A program made the translations under genes and the position numbers. From contig NZ_JAANOQ010000002.1 in NCBI RefSeq assembly GCF_011305415.1, positions 62,001-126,000 of the forward strand: a DNA stretch of 64,000 nucleotides, in the 5' to 3' direction. Each line of letters starts with the position of its first letter. The first letter of the stretch is position 1. The stretch comes from Flavobacterium bernardetii (GTDB taxonomy: Bacteria; Bacteroidota; Bacteroidia; Flavobacteriales; Flavobacteriaceae). Shown one piece after another: positions 34,992-41,932 of the stretch. The notes beneath the pieces were generated by a model, which worked only from the letters and a program-made list of their open reading frames with translations, did not search any database and was not told the origin of the DNA.

Positions 34992-35159
34992 ATGAACAAA
35001 TTTAAATCAAAATGGAATTCTGAATATGATAAAAAGAATCCAAAACAATACAGCGACAAAGGTTACAGAGCGTTTATAATTGGCCTTATAATGGGTTTAA
35101 TACTTGGAGCTGCAGTAACTATATTTTTAGTTATCACTTATACTTTAATTTTTAAATAG
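34992..35159 (+). CDS. small single-pass membrane protein
   Basis: A 55-residue protein with a basic N-terminus and one C-terminal TM helix (AFIIGLIMGLILGAAVTIFL). The ATG at 34992 is preferred over 34965, since the latter would overlap the previous gene by 17 bases. Function unknown; small early membrane proteins often modify the host envelope or exclude other phages. Confidence 0.55.
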   Translation: MNKFKSKWNSEYDKKNPKQYSDKGYRAFIIGLIMGLILGAAVTIFLVITYTLIFK

Positions 35160-35166
35160 TAGAGCG

Positions 35167-35916
35167 ATGAAATTCATACCAATATTATTTAATACAGATA
35201 TGGTTCTGGCTTTACTTGACGGTCGAAAAACTCAAACACGAAGAACTAAAGGTTTGAATTGTATTAATTTATCACCGAATAATTTTGTATTCAATGCTTA
35301 TGGATTAAAAGCAACACCTCCATTAGACTTCCCGAAAATTACAAGTTTTTACAGTTTTAAGAACATAGTCACAAATGAAATTATAGACATAGATTTTCCT
35401 TATGAAATGCATGATGTTCTTTGGGTTAGAGAAACTTTTGAAATTTTTGGAACTACATATAATCCTCATGGAAATCCTTTTGAAGAAAAATCGTTTTTAA
35501 AAATTCAATTCAAAGCAGATAGACGCTTATCAAATGAATTTTCTGTAGAGAATTTTAAAGCATTAAACGCTCTTGTTGAAATAGAGATGAAAAAAGGAAC
35601 AAAATCAAAGTTTCGACCATCAATTCACATGCCTAAAGCTGCAGCTCGATTATTCCTTCAGATAACAGATATTCGAATTGAAAGATTAAAAGAAATCTCT
35701 GAAACCGATGCAATTGCTGAAGGAGTAAAAAATGACGGTTTTTTTGAAGGTTTATTTAACTATAAAAATTACTGTAATAATGTTTTTGATTTAAAAAACG
35801 CTATTGATTCTTTTAAAAGTTTATGGTTAAAAATTAATGGAAAACAATCTCTGGATTTAAATCCATGGGTTTGGGTAATAGAATTTGAAAAGATAGAAAA
35901 ACCTATAAATTTTTAA
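35167..35916 (+). CDS. ASCH-like phage protein
   Basis: A 249-residue protein with the pattern seen in many phage ASCH/PUA-like proteins: PILFNTDMVLALLDGRKTQT, VLWVRETFEIFG, FRPSIHMPKAAARLFLQITD, RIERLKEISETDAIAEGV and a C-terminal LNPWVWVIEFEKI. ASCH domains are thought to bind RNA or modified nucleobases. It is conserved in early regions of many tailed phages. Exact role unknown. Confidence 0.75.
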   Translation: MKFIPILFNTDMVLALLDGRKTQTRRTKGLNCINLSPNNFVFNAYGLKATPPLDFPKITSFYSFKNIVTNEIIDIDFPYEMHDVLWVRETFEIFGTTYNPHGNPFEEKSFLKIQFKADRRLSNEFSVENFKALNALVEIEMKKGTKSKFRPSIHMPKAAARLFLQITDIRIERLKEISETDAIAEGVKNDGFFEGLFNYKNYCNNVFDLKNAIDSFKSLWLKINGKQSLDLNPWVWVIEFEKIEKPINF

Positions 35917-35918
35917 TC

Positions 35919-36125
35919 ATGGCAAAATATAATTTTAAATTTTTAGTATTTCACGCACGGCCAACCGAAAAAGGAGGTTATCAGCATTTAGTTGCTCAAG
36001 TAAATGTGACAGATAAAAATAGAAAGGAAATCATAAGTGAGTGGGACAAGTTGTTGATAAAGTATCCTTCAGACACTTTTTTATCAAGCTTAACAGAAAC
36101 AAATCAAAAATTCAGGGAGTTTTAA
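35919..36125 (+). CDS. phage early protein, unknown (68 aa)
   Basis: A 68-residue basic protein (FKFLVFHARPTEKGGYQHLV). It lies 2 bases after the ASCH gene. No family recognised. Confidence 0.5.
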   Translation: MAKYNFKFLVFHARPTEKGGYQHLVAQVNVTDKNRKEIISEWDKLLIKYPSDTFLSSLTETNQKFREF

Positions 36126-36169
36126 GATGATCCCGAAAACTTTAATAACAAAGAAATCAAATATTAATT

Positions 36170-36451
36170 ATGGAAATCGTAGCAAAAATCGTAAGAATCA
36201 AAGACACTCAAGAAGTAGGTCAAAATGCGTTTAAAATTAGAAACGTTCATGTGGTTACTGAAGAACAATATTCTCAAACTTTAGAAGTTCAATTTGTCCA
36301 GGACAAAACCGCAGAACTGGATAGTTATAAAGCTGGAGATAAAGTCAGAATTCAAATCAATTTAAAAGGAAAAGAAGTGACGAAAGATAATGGTGATATT
36401 GCTGTTTATAATACAGTTGCTGGTTGGAAAATTGAAAAATTAGCTCAGTAA
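36170..36451 (+). CDS. DUF3127-like protein (OB-fold, SSB-like)
   Basis: A 93-residue protein whose strand pattern VAKIVRIKDTQEVGQNAFKI, LEVQFVQDKTAELDSYKAGD and VRIQINLKGKEV looks like the DUF3127 family, small OB-fold proteins common in Bacteroidetes and their phages. It probably binds single-stranded DNA during phage replication; there is no classical acidic SSB tail. Confidence 0.65.
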   Translation: MEIVAKIVRIKDTQEVGQNAFKIRNVHVVTEEQYSQTLEVQFVQDKTAELDSYKAGDKVRIQINLKGKEVTKDNGDIAVYNTVAGWKIEKLAQ

Positions 36452-36576
36452 TGGATGCATTAATTAAAAAGATAGAAAAATACGAAATGTTTTTTCTTGG
36501 TTTCTTTTGCGGTATGGTTGGACTGATGTTATTGCTTTTAATAACGGTACACTTCTTTTTACACAAAATTATTTAA
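36451..36576 (+). CDS. small membrane protein (41 aa)
   Basis: ATG at 36451 shares its A with the stop codon of the DUF3127 gene (TAATG), and the frame closes at TAA 36576. One TM helix (FFLGFFCGMVGLMLLLLITV) follows a short Lys-rich N-terminus. Coupled start and coherent membrane helix support a real gene. Confidence 0.5.
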   Translation: MDALIKKIEKYEMFFLGFFCGMVGLMLLLLITVHFFLHKII

Positions 36577-36585
36577 CTAACCGGA

Positions 36586-36620
36586 ATTCATCGGAATTTT
36601 AGGAATTCCGATGAATATTT
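36586..36620 (+). terminator. perfect 13-bp inverted repeat
   Basis: ATTCATCGGAATT (36586-36598), loop TTAGG, AATTCCGATGAAT (36604-36616). It stands between two early genes. The following sequence is ATTTAAAAC, so it may be an attenuator or mRNA-stability hairpin and not a full terminator. Confidence 0.55.
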
Positions 36621-36634
36621 AAAACAACAAACAC

Positions 36635-37135
36635 ATGAATATTTTACAAAATAAAAAATTTAGAGCAGCCACATGGCTTGATACTTCAAGAATAGTTGAA
36701 GGAAATTTACATCTTTTAGATCATCAAAAATTACAATCAGCCGACCCGAAAATTAATAGAAATGGTTATTTAATGGTGATTATAGATAATGAAGGTTGTA
36801 AGCATTTGATTGCTCCAGATACTCTTGAAATTGTCGAGAATCCACATTTCAGCACAATTACACAATTATTACTGGATAATGGTTTAACAACTGCAGATAT
36901 AGAAACTTTTTGGACATATTCCATGCAACAAGCTATAAAGCTTTGTATAGTTAGAAATTCAGGTACAGTAATTTTCGTTAATGAAGGTAGAAGTTTTGGT
37001 AAAACTGAAAGTATGAAACGAAAATTTGATGAACTTATTAAAACTGCTGATGCTCTTATGGCAGCACCAACTTATTCAATTAATGAAAGCTCGAGTAAAT
37101 ATATTGGTAAATCAAAAAATAATTTTAAAAAATAA
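36635..37135 (+). CDS. phage early protein, unknown (166 aa)
   Basis: A 166-residue protein. The middle (TITQLLLDNGLTTADIETFW) is helical and the C-terminus is Lys/Ser-rich. No motif recognised. It overlaps the next start by 1 base. Confidence 0.5.
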   Translation: MNILQNKKFRAATWLDTSRIVEGNLHLLDHQKLQSADPKINRNGYLMVIIDNEGCKHLIAPDTLEIVENPHFSTITQLLLDNGLTTADIETFWTYSMQQAIKLCIVRNSGTVIFVNEGRSFGKTESMKRKFDELIKTADALMAAPTYSINESSSKYIGKSKNNFKK

Positions 37136-37395
37136 TGAATACTATAAAAATAAATGAATTTGTGAATTTCACAAAAATAATAGACATAGAATGTGATGGA
37201 AATCCTAAAGTTTTAACTTTAATATCTCCAAAATTAGAACTTACAAATGCTCCTGCAAATACTATTCAAATGAGTATTGAGCAAGATGGTCAAGACGCTT
37301 ATATTGATTTAGATCTTTCAGAATCAATTTTATTAAGAGATAAGATTAGTGAATGGATTAAAGATAAAGAAGATCATAATAATAGAACTAAATAA
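37135..37395 (+). CDS. phage early protein, unknown (86 aa)
   Basis: An 86-residue acidic protein (KLELTNAPANTIQMSIEQDG, YIDLDLSESILLRDKISEWI). It is probably coupled to the preceding gene. No family recognised. Confidence 0.5.
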   Translation: MNTIKINEFVNFTKIIDIECDGNPKVLTLISPKLELTNAPANTIQMSIEQDGQDAYIDLDLSESILLRDKISEWIKDKEDHNNRTK

Positions 37396-37397
37396 TC

Positions 37398-37916
37398 ATG
37401 GAAACAATCAAAATAATATTTTACGCAGTATTGATCATCATATTTTTTGTGCTGCCAATAATCACATTGTTAATTAGGCTTTTTCAAAAACCTTTCAAAC
37501 GTTTCTCGAGAGGTGTGCCGGAACCACCTAAAAAGTTACGAGATAGGTATAATGACGAAATAAATAAAATGAAAGAATATAGAAAAACTAATGATTTTCC
37601 ACCTATAACTTCTTCAGGAGCTATTGGTTCTCCTGAATGGCTTTCTAAACCAGCGTATTTAGAAAACCCAACTATTAATGATCAAATTCAAATTTTAGAA
37701 GGTTTAGGATTGAGCCCTGATTTATTAGGAAATGACAAACGTTATGAAGAAGGTTTCGATGGAGGTTTTGGTGGAGGTGGCTTTTCAGGTTCTGGAGCCA
37801 GTGCAAGTTGGTCCGATGATAATAGTTCGTCATATTCTTCATCATACGATAGCAGTTCCTCGTCTTCTTCTGATTCATCCAGTTACGATAGTAGTTCTTC
37901 AGGATCTGATTATTAA
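37398..37916 (+). CDS. membrane protein with Gly- and Ser/Asp/Tyr-rich tail
   Basis: A 172-residue protein. One N-terminal TM helix (IIFYAVLIIIFFVLPIITLL) is followed by a basic segment. The C-terminal ~50 residues are low complexity: GGFGGGGFSGSGASASW, then repeated SSSYDSSSS units ending GSDY. Such tails resemble those of TPM-domain membrane proteins, but the TPM domain itself is absent. The tail is probably disordered. Function unknown. Confidence 0.55.
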   Translation: METIKIIFYAVLIIIFFVLPIITLLIRLFQKPFKRFSRGVPEPPKKLRDRYNDEINKMKEYRKTNDFPPITSSGAIGSPEWLSKPAYLENPTINDQIQILEGLGLSPDLLGNDKRYEEGFDGGFGGGGFSGSGASASWSDDNSSSYSSSYDSSSSSSSDSSSYDSSSSGSDY

Positions 37917-37926
37917 ATTTTTATTT

Positions 37927-38211
37927 ATGGAAACAAAAAATAAAACAATTTGGAAATTCCCATTAAAACCGATAGATGTAAATCGTGTACAAATGCCTGT
38001 AGGTTCTCAAATATTATCTGCAGAATTACAAGATGGAGTAATTTGCATGTGGGCATTAGTAGATCCTGAAGCTGAAATTGAAATCAGAAAATTTGGTTTA
38101 ATTGGAACTGGAGCTTTTATAAAACAAGAGAAATCTGTTTATATAGCAACTTTGCAACTGGATAAGATTTGGGGAACTTTCAATCAGGTTTATCATTTAT
38201 TCGAATTTTAA
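37927..38211 (+). CDS. DUF7352-like phage protein
   Basis: A 94-residue protein with WKFPLKPIDVNRVQMPVGSQ, ILSAELQDGVICMWALVDPE and IGTGAFI, the pattern of a small family widespread in phages (now called DUF7352; name from memory). The start at 37927 avoids a long overlap with the Ser-rich gene. Function unknown. Confidence 0.6.
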   Translation: METKNKTIWKFPLKPIDVNRVQMPVGSQILSAELQDGVICMWALVDPEAEIEIRKFGLIGTGAFIKQEKSVYIATLQLDKIWGTFNQVYHLFEF

Positions 38212-38213
38212 GT

Positions 38214-38624
38214 ATGGACACAACAATTTTAATTACTGATCCTGATCATAAATATTATAATCAAAGATTAAAAGGTTATTGTTATTATTACGATTATCAA
38301 TTTACTGGAAATTCTCCTGATTTATATTCAGCCACAACACCTGAAGGTAAAACTATAAGATTATTGTCGTTACAAATTGATACAAAGGATTATGAAAATC
38401 AACTTATTGAAGAAAAACGTAAAAAATTAAATGCAAAAGAAGGTGATACTGTTTTAATAACACACATTGGAAGCGGAACATACACAAATAATTTTAGGTC
38501 TTATAATCAATATAAAATAGATAAAATCACACCATCAGGACATGTTGATTTTGTGGACGACAAAGGCATTTTTGTCGCGACTATTTTTCGGCCAATTGTA
38601 GAAGTTGTAGACTTTCCTTTTTAA
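38214..38624 (+). CDS. phage early protein, unknown (136 aa)
   Basis: A 136-residue protein with LITDPDHKYYNQRLKGYCYY, a small beta-rich fold (NAKEGDTVLITHIGSGTYTN). The start at 38214 directly follows the previous stop. No family recognised. It is the last gene before a terminator. Confidence 0.5.
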   Translation: MDTTILITDPDHKYYNQRLKGYCYYYDYQFTGNSPDLYSATTPEGKTIRLLSLQIDTKDYENQLIEEKRKKLNAKEGDTVLITHIGSGTYTNNFRSYNQYKIDKITPSGHVDFVDDKGIFVATIFRPIVEVVDFPF

Positions 38625-38635
38625 AACATTTCATT

Positions 38636-38662
38636 AAACCACTCAATCGAGTGGTTTTTCTT
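38636..38662 (+). terminator. intrinsic terminator (copy 1 of a repeated terminator)
   Basis: ACCACTCAATCGAGTGGT hairpin flanked by AA and TTTTTC. An identical stem-loop with its flanks recurs at 59736-59761, 21 kb away. Confidence 0.85.
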
Positions 38663-38676
38663 TTTATTTTTGTCAC

Positions 38677-38982
38677 ATGATAATTACTGACATCGAAATA
38701 AAAATAAAAACAGATCATTCTTTAGAACCTGAAGAACAAGAATACCACGAGGTGTATATTGCTCATTTCCGACACGAATTTACTAAATGGTTGGAAAAGT
38801 CCGGAATAAGATCTAACACTCCTGTTCGTTTTAATATTTACTATTTAGCCACACAAAGACTCTTTTACATAAATGATATTTCTTCTCAAAAATCTTTAAT
38901 CTTTTCCTTTTTAAAAGATGATATCAGATTTTACACTAAATACTTCACGAATACAATTATCAGCTCTGCTGATAATGAATAA
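38677..38982 (+). CDS. phage protein, unknown (101 aa)
   Basis: A 101-residue protein (IITDIEIKIKTDHSLEPEEQ ... FRHEFTKWLEKSGIRSN). It has its own start right after a terminator, so it needs its own promoter. No family recognised. It borders the repeat-rich non-coding hub. Confidence 0.5.
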   Translation: MIITDIEIKIKTDHSLEPEEQEYHEVYIAHFRHEFTKWLEKSGIRSNTPVRFNIYYLATQRLFYINDISSQKSLIFSFLKDDIRFYTKYFTNTIISSADNE

Positions 38983-39128
38983 AAGGCAGCTTGCTGCACC
39001 ATATAAATACTCCTGTATTCACACACAGTCATCGGCTTTGCCGATGATGAATTAAAGAAAGCCCGTAAGGGCTTTTCCTATTCTATTTCTCCCCCGCACC
39101 CCCTCATATATAAAGTATGGGCAAAGAA
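38983..39128 (+). terminator. hairpin cluster closing the early region
   Basis: TCATCGG-CTTTG-CCGATGA (39029-39047) is followed by AAAGCCC-GTAA-GGGCTTTT (39058-39076), the second being a good intrinsic terminator. TCCCCCGCACCCCCT at 39090-39104 is the first of two C-rich repeats. No gene is seen. Confidence 0.65.
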
Positions 39129-39490
39129 GTTGAGCGGTTGAGCCGTTGAGCATAATTTGCACAGCAAATTACATAAACATGAGCTTCTATAAGAAGCGAA
39201 TGCGATTCTCCTGGAGTAGTATTATACTAAATCCCCCGCACCCCCTATACAAAAGGTTTAGAAGGAAAGAGTGTGAGAAACGCCTAAAAAAGGTTCAACG
39301 GTTCAACGGTTCAACAATATATGTATAACTGTTTGATTTATATATAATTATCTCTATATATATAAGCTAAAATTATGTTGAACTTGTTGAACCATTTTAT
39401 TAAGGTTCCGACAAAATCGTGTCGGTTCCGACAGTTCAACAATGGTTATTTTTGTAAAGTGCTGTTTTTGAACTTGTTGAATTGTTGAAC
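39129..39490. repeat. iteron-like GTTGARC repeats around an AT-rich core, candidate replication origin
   Basis: GTTGAGC stands at 39129, 39137 and 39145 (8-bp period). GTTCAAC, the other strand of GTTGAAC, stands at 39293, 39301 and 39309 (8-bp period). GTTGAAC follows at 39377 and 39386, GTTCAAC at 39434, and TTTGAAC, GTTGAAT and GTTGAAC at 39467, 39476 and 39484. Between the groups is an AT-only stretch (about 39316-39375) and a repeated GGTTCCGACA (39404, 39424). AATTTGC-ACA-GCAAATT (39154-39170) forms a hairpin. Clustered short repeats beside an unwinding-prone core are the hallmark of iteron origins, and the primase-helicase is in the same genome. Confidence 0.55.
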
Positions 39491-39502
39491 TTTTTATATC
39501 TA

Positions 39503-39530
39503 AAAATATCTATTAATTAATGTATATTTG
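39503..39530 (+). promoter_or_regulatory. second copy of the early promoter/operator
   Basis: AAAATATCTATTAATTAATG followed by TATATTTG (39523-39530, -7 box). 25 of 28 bases match the copy at 27995-28022, including the ATTAATTAAT palindrome. No good -33 TTG is at the right distance. It should be read toward the gene at 39559. Confidence 0.6.
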
Positions 39531-39558
39531 ATTTTTCAAATAAATTTAATTTTTTAGT

Positions 39559-39990
39559 ATGAGCGAAAAACCAACCATCACTGTTCATTTTCCTGTAAAA
39601 CCTCACGTTTACAAGTTTCTGCAGAAAAAAGTCGGAGAAAAATTAATAGTAACAAAAAACAATTTTTATGGTAATTTAGTTCTTGATGTGCTTTCTAAAA
39701 GGTATTGTGTGTTAGAATCTGTAGGAGACGATCTTACTTTTCCTGTAGATATCTCTTTAAGATACATGACAGATTTTGGAATTTACATTGATAAAAATAT
39801 AATTAGGAAATTCAATGCTCAAATTGATAAGCAATTTAAAGAGGAAATGAGATCCTACGTTTCTATTAATGCCAATGCAAATAGTTTGCCTAAAGCAGAA
39901 GCGGTTCGTCAGTTTACATTTCATTATAATATAACTGAAGAAGATATTAAGATGGAAACGTTGTTAAAAGATATCGTTAGAAATGTATAA
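39559..39990 (+). CDS. phage protein, unknown (143 aa), first gene after the hub
   Basis: A 143-residue protein: TITVHFPVKPHVYKFLQKKV, then VLDVLSKRYCVLESVGDDLT and a C-terminal helical part (PKAEAVRQFTFHYNITEEDI). It is under the second copy of the repressor-type promoter and next to the candidate origin, so a DNA-binding or regulatory role is plausible but not shown. No family recognised. Confidence 0.55.
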   Translation: MSEKPTITVHFPVKPHVYKFLQKKVGEKLIVTKNNFYGNLVLDVLSKRYCVLESVGDDLTFPVDISLRYMTDFGIYIDKNIIRKFNAQIDKQFKEEMRSYVSINANANSLPKAEAVRQFTFHYNITEEDIKMETLLKDIVRNV

Positions 39991-40046
39991 GGACATTTTT
40001 TTTTTCACACGATTTGTCCATTAAAAATTAGATAAAATTTAGAGTT

Positions 40047-40496
40047 ATGATCACAAATTTTTTGCACGATAATTATAAGAATATAACAAGGGTTTCTATA
40101 CTGGATGCCAAAAAAGTATTTTATCCAATGAAATATGTTCTTGAGAAAAGAGATATATTAATTGATGATGATTCTGCATTAATAATTTTACCTTTTCCTG
40201 AAGACATAAAATATCCGTCAAATACTAAAATGACTGATGCAGGTATGTTATGGGATTACAAGGTTGAAATTTCAATTAATAATCAAAGTGCACTTACTGA
40301 AAATCAACTTATGAGATTTTTAAATAAGAAAGTAATTGTAGTTTTTCATCATAATGATGGTAAGATAATTTTTGGTTGCAACGAAATGCCTTTACAGTAT
40401 GGTTACTCTGAAGACAATAGTGTGAATCCTGCAGCACATTGTGGTTATTCTGTGGAATGCCGTGGAAATTCTTATTATTCAAAGGTTTCAACATAA
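40047..40496 (+). CDS. phage protein, unknown (149 aa)
   Basis: A 149-residue beta-rich protein (VSILDAKKVFYPMKYVLEKR ... SVNPAAHCGYSVECRGNSYY). Position just before the capsid protease suggests a virion or assembly role. No family recognised. Confidence 0.5.
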   Translation: MITNFLHDNYKNITRVSILDAKKVFYPMKYVLEKRDILIDDDSALIILPFPEDIKYPSNTKMTDAGMLWDYKVEISINNQSALTENQLMRFLNKKVIVVFHHNDGKIIFGCNEMPLQYGYSEDNSVNPAAHCGYSVECRGNSYYSKVST

Positions 40497-40501
40497 ATTA
40501 C

Positions 40502-40537
40502 TGTCCTTTTGTTAGGCCTGTAAACGCTGTAAAATTG
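40502..40537 (+). promoter_or_regulatory. candidate late promoter element (TGTCCTTTT...TTG)
   Basis: TGTCCTTTTG with TTG ending 36 bases from the first T. One of five such elements at the head of late gene groups. Here it overlaps the hairpin at 40531-40567. Confidence 0.3.
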
Positions 40538-40569
40538 TATCGTTAATAATAGTAACGATACAATTTTTT
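40531..40569 (+). terminator. perfect 15-bp hairpin directly before the capsid protease
   Basis: AAAATTGTATCGTTA (40531-40545), 7-base loop, TAACGATACAATTTT (40553-40567), then TTG. It has the form of an intrinsic terminator, yet it ends 5 bases before the protease TTG start codon, leaving no room for a normal ribosome site. Confidence 0.7.
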
Positions 40570-40572
40570 GTT

Positions 40573-41901
40573 TTGAGTATAAAAAACATACATTCTTTAA
40601 TAAGTGGTAAATGGTTCATTCATGAATCTTACGGCTATTCTTTGTTGCCTTCTCTTTTTTCTATAATTGAAGGTCAAAATATCAGTATCACTTCTGATGA
40701 GATAGAACCAGAGGTTTTTGTCTCAAGTAAAAAATCCAAATCAAATTTAATAGCAGCTGATTCATTTAACAATGAAAGTAATAATGATCAATATGTAGCT
40801 GTCATAAATTTAAAAAATCCAATTTATAAATATAACCAGGAATGTGGTCCAGCTGGAACTAAATCTAAAATGGCAATAATGGAAAATTATGCCAAAGATT
40901 CTAACTGTGTTGGAATCGTATTAGATATAGATTCAGGAGGTGGTCAAGTTTCGGGAACTCCAGAATTTTATGATTACATCAAATCATATTCGAAACCAGT
41001 TGTTTCTTATACAGATGGAATGATGTGTTCAGCTGCTTATTATATAGGTTCAGCTGCTAATCATATTATTGCTAATAACAGAGCTGATGCAATTGGAAGT
41101 ATTGGAGTAATGGTTCATTTCATAGATGTTTCAGGTATTTATGAAAAAATGGGAGCAAAAGTTATAACTGAATATGCTACGAGATCTACAGAAAAAAACA
41201 AACCATTTGAAGAGTTATTAAAAGGAAATCCAGAATTATATATAAAAACAGAATTAGATCCAATTGCTGAAGATTTTATTAATGATATAAAGGCAGTAAG
41301 ATCTAATGTAGATAAATCTGTTTTCGCAGGTGGAACTTGGAACGCTTCTGATTCCTTATCAAAAGGTTTAATTGATTCTCTTGGAACTCTTCAGGATGCA
41401 ATTAATAAAGCTTTTGAATTGTCTAAAACTTCAAAAAACAATTCAAATAAAACAAATTCAAAAAATAAAGTTATGTCTAAAAAAACAAAAAATTTCGCTG
41501 AAATTCAAAAGTTAGTAAGTATTGAAGGAGAAGGAATTCCAACTCTTGCAACAATTACTGGTAAAAAAGGAGTGCAGCTTACGGAGGCTCAATTAGAAAC
41601 TATTGAAGCTGCTTTAAGTGGTAATGCAGTTTTATTACAAACTGAAAAAGATAACGTTACTGCAGAAAAAGAAAAAGTAACAGGATTAACTTCTGCTGTT
41701 ACTGAGGCTGTAACTACTGCAGGTTTAACTTCTGCTGCAACTCCAGAAGCTAACATTAAAATGTTAGGTGAAAAAGTAGCTGAGTATGGAGCTCAACCAG
41801 GAGCAAAACCGAAAACACCAAAATCAGATGGTGATAATGTTGAAGAAGAAAGCATTGTGGATGCAAATGCAGCTCACAATAAAGTTTACAACTCAATTTA
41901 A
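40573..41901 (+). CDS. S49 (SppA/ClpP-fold) capsid protease with C-terminal scaffold domain
   Basis: A 442-residue protein. The S49 protease core is at ~75-275: LDIDSGGGQVSG (oxyanion loop), DGMMCSAAYYIGSAANHI with Ser153 as nucleophile, and AIGSIGVMVHFIDV. A low-complexity KTSKNNSNKTNSKNK linker leads to a helical scaffold-like domain (~301-442). It should cleave scaffold and capsid during prohead maturation. The start codon is TTG (SIKNIHS); no in-frame ATG exists before residue 100. An internal ATG at 41473 opens the scaffold part separately. Confidence 0.82.
   Translation: MSIKNIHSLISGKWFIHESYGYSLLPSLFSIIEGQNISITSDEIEPEVFVSSKKSKSNLIAADSFNNESNNDQYVAVINLKNPIYKYNQECGPAGTKSKMAIMENYAKDSNCVGIVLDIDSGGGQVSGTPEFYDYIKSYSKPVVSYTDGMMCSAAYYIGSAANHIIANNRADAIGSIGVMVHFIDVSGIYEKMGAKVITEYATRSTEKNKPFEELLKGNPELYIKTELDPIAEDFINDIKAVRSNVDKSVFAGGTWNASDSLSKGLIDSLGTLQDAINKAFELSKTSKNNSNKTNSKNKVMSKKTKNFAEIQKLVSIEGEGIPTLATITGKKGVQLTEAQLETIEAALSGNAVLLQTEKDNVTAEKEKVTGLTSAVTEAVTTAGLTSAATPEANIKMLGEKVAEYGAQPGAKPKTPKSDGDNVEEESIVDANAAHNKVYNSI
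41473..41901 (+). CDS. nested in-frame start, putative scaffold protein
   Basis: ATG at 41473 is codon 301 of the protease gene, right after the Asn/Lys/Ser linker, and would give 142 residues (SKKTKNFAEIQKLVSIEGEG ... AAHNKVYNSI), helical and acidic. Several siphophages make scaffold from such a nested start (lambda C/Nu3 type). An AATAAAG stretch precedes the ATG. Separate expression is inferred only. Confidence 0.4.
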   Translation: MSKKTKNFAEIQKLVSIEGEGIPTLATITGKKGVQLTEAQLETIEAALSGNAVLLQTEKDNVTAEKEKVTGLTSAVTEAVTTAGLTSAATPEANIKMLGEKVAEYGAQPGAKPKTPKSDGDNVEEESIVDANAAHNKVYNSI

Positions 41902-41932
41902 TTAATTTTTAATCTTTAATAAATATTAGGCT

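Noticed and set aside
37732..37926. upstream extension of the DUF7352-like gene
   Set aside because: This part is the other frame of the Ser/Gly-rich tail and looks like an artefact of its repeats. The ATG at 37927 fits the family start.
39146..39328. ORF of 49-60 codons inside the repeat hub
   Set aside because: It runs through the C-rich repeat and the GTTCAAC iterons, has no ribosome-site context and gives an Arg-rich product with no domain. The repeats explain the sequence better.
39129..39490. CRISPR-like array
   Set aside because: Units are only 7 bp with a 1-2 bp gap and change orientation. There are no spacers and no cas genes.
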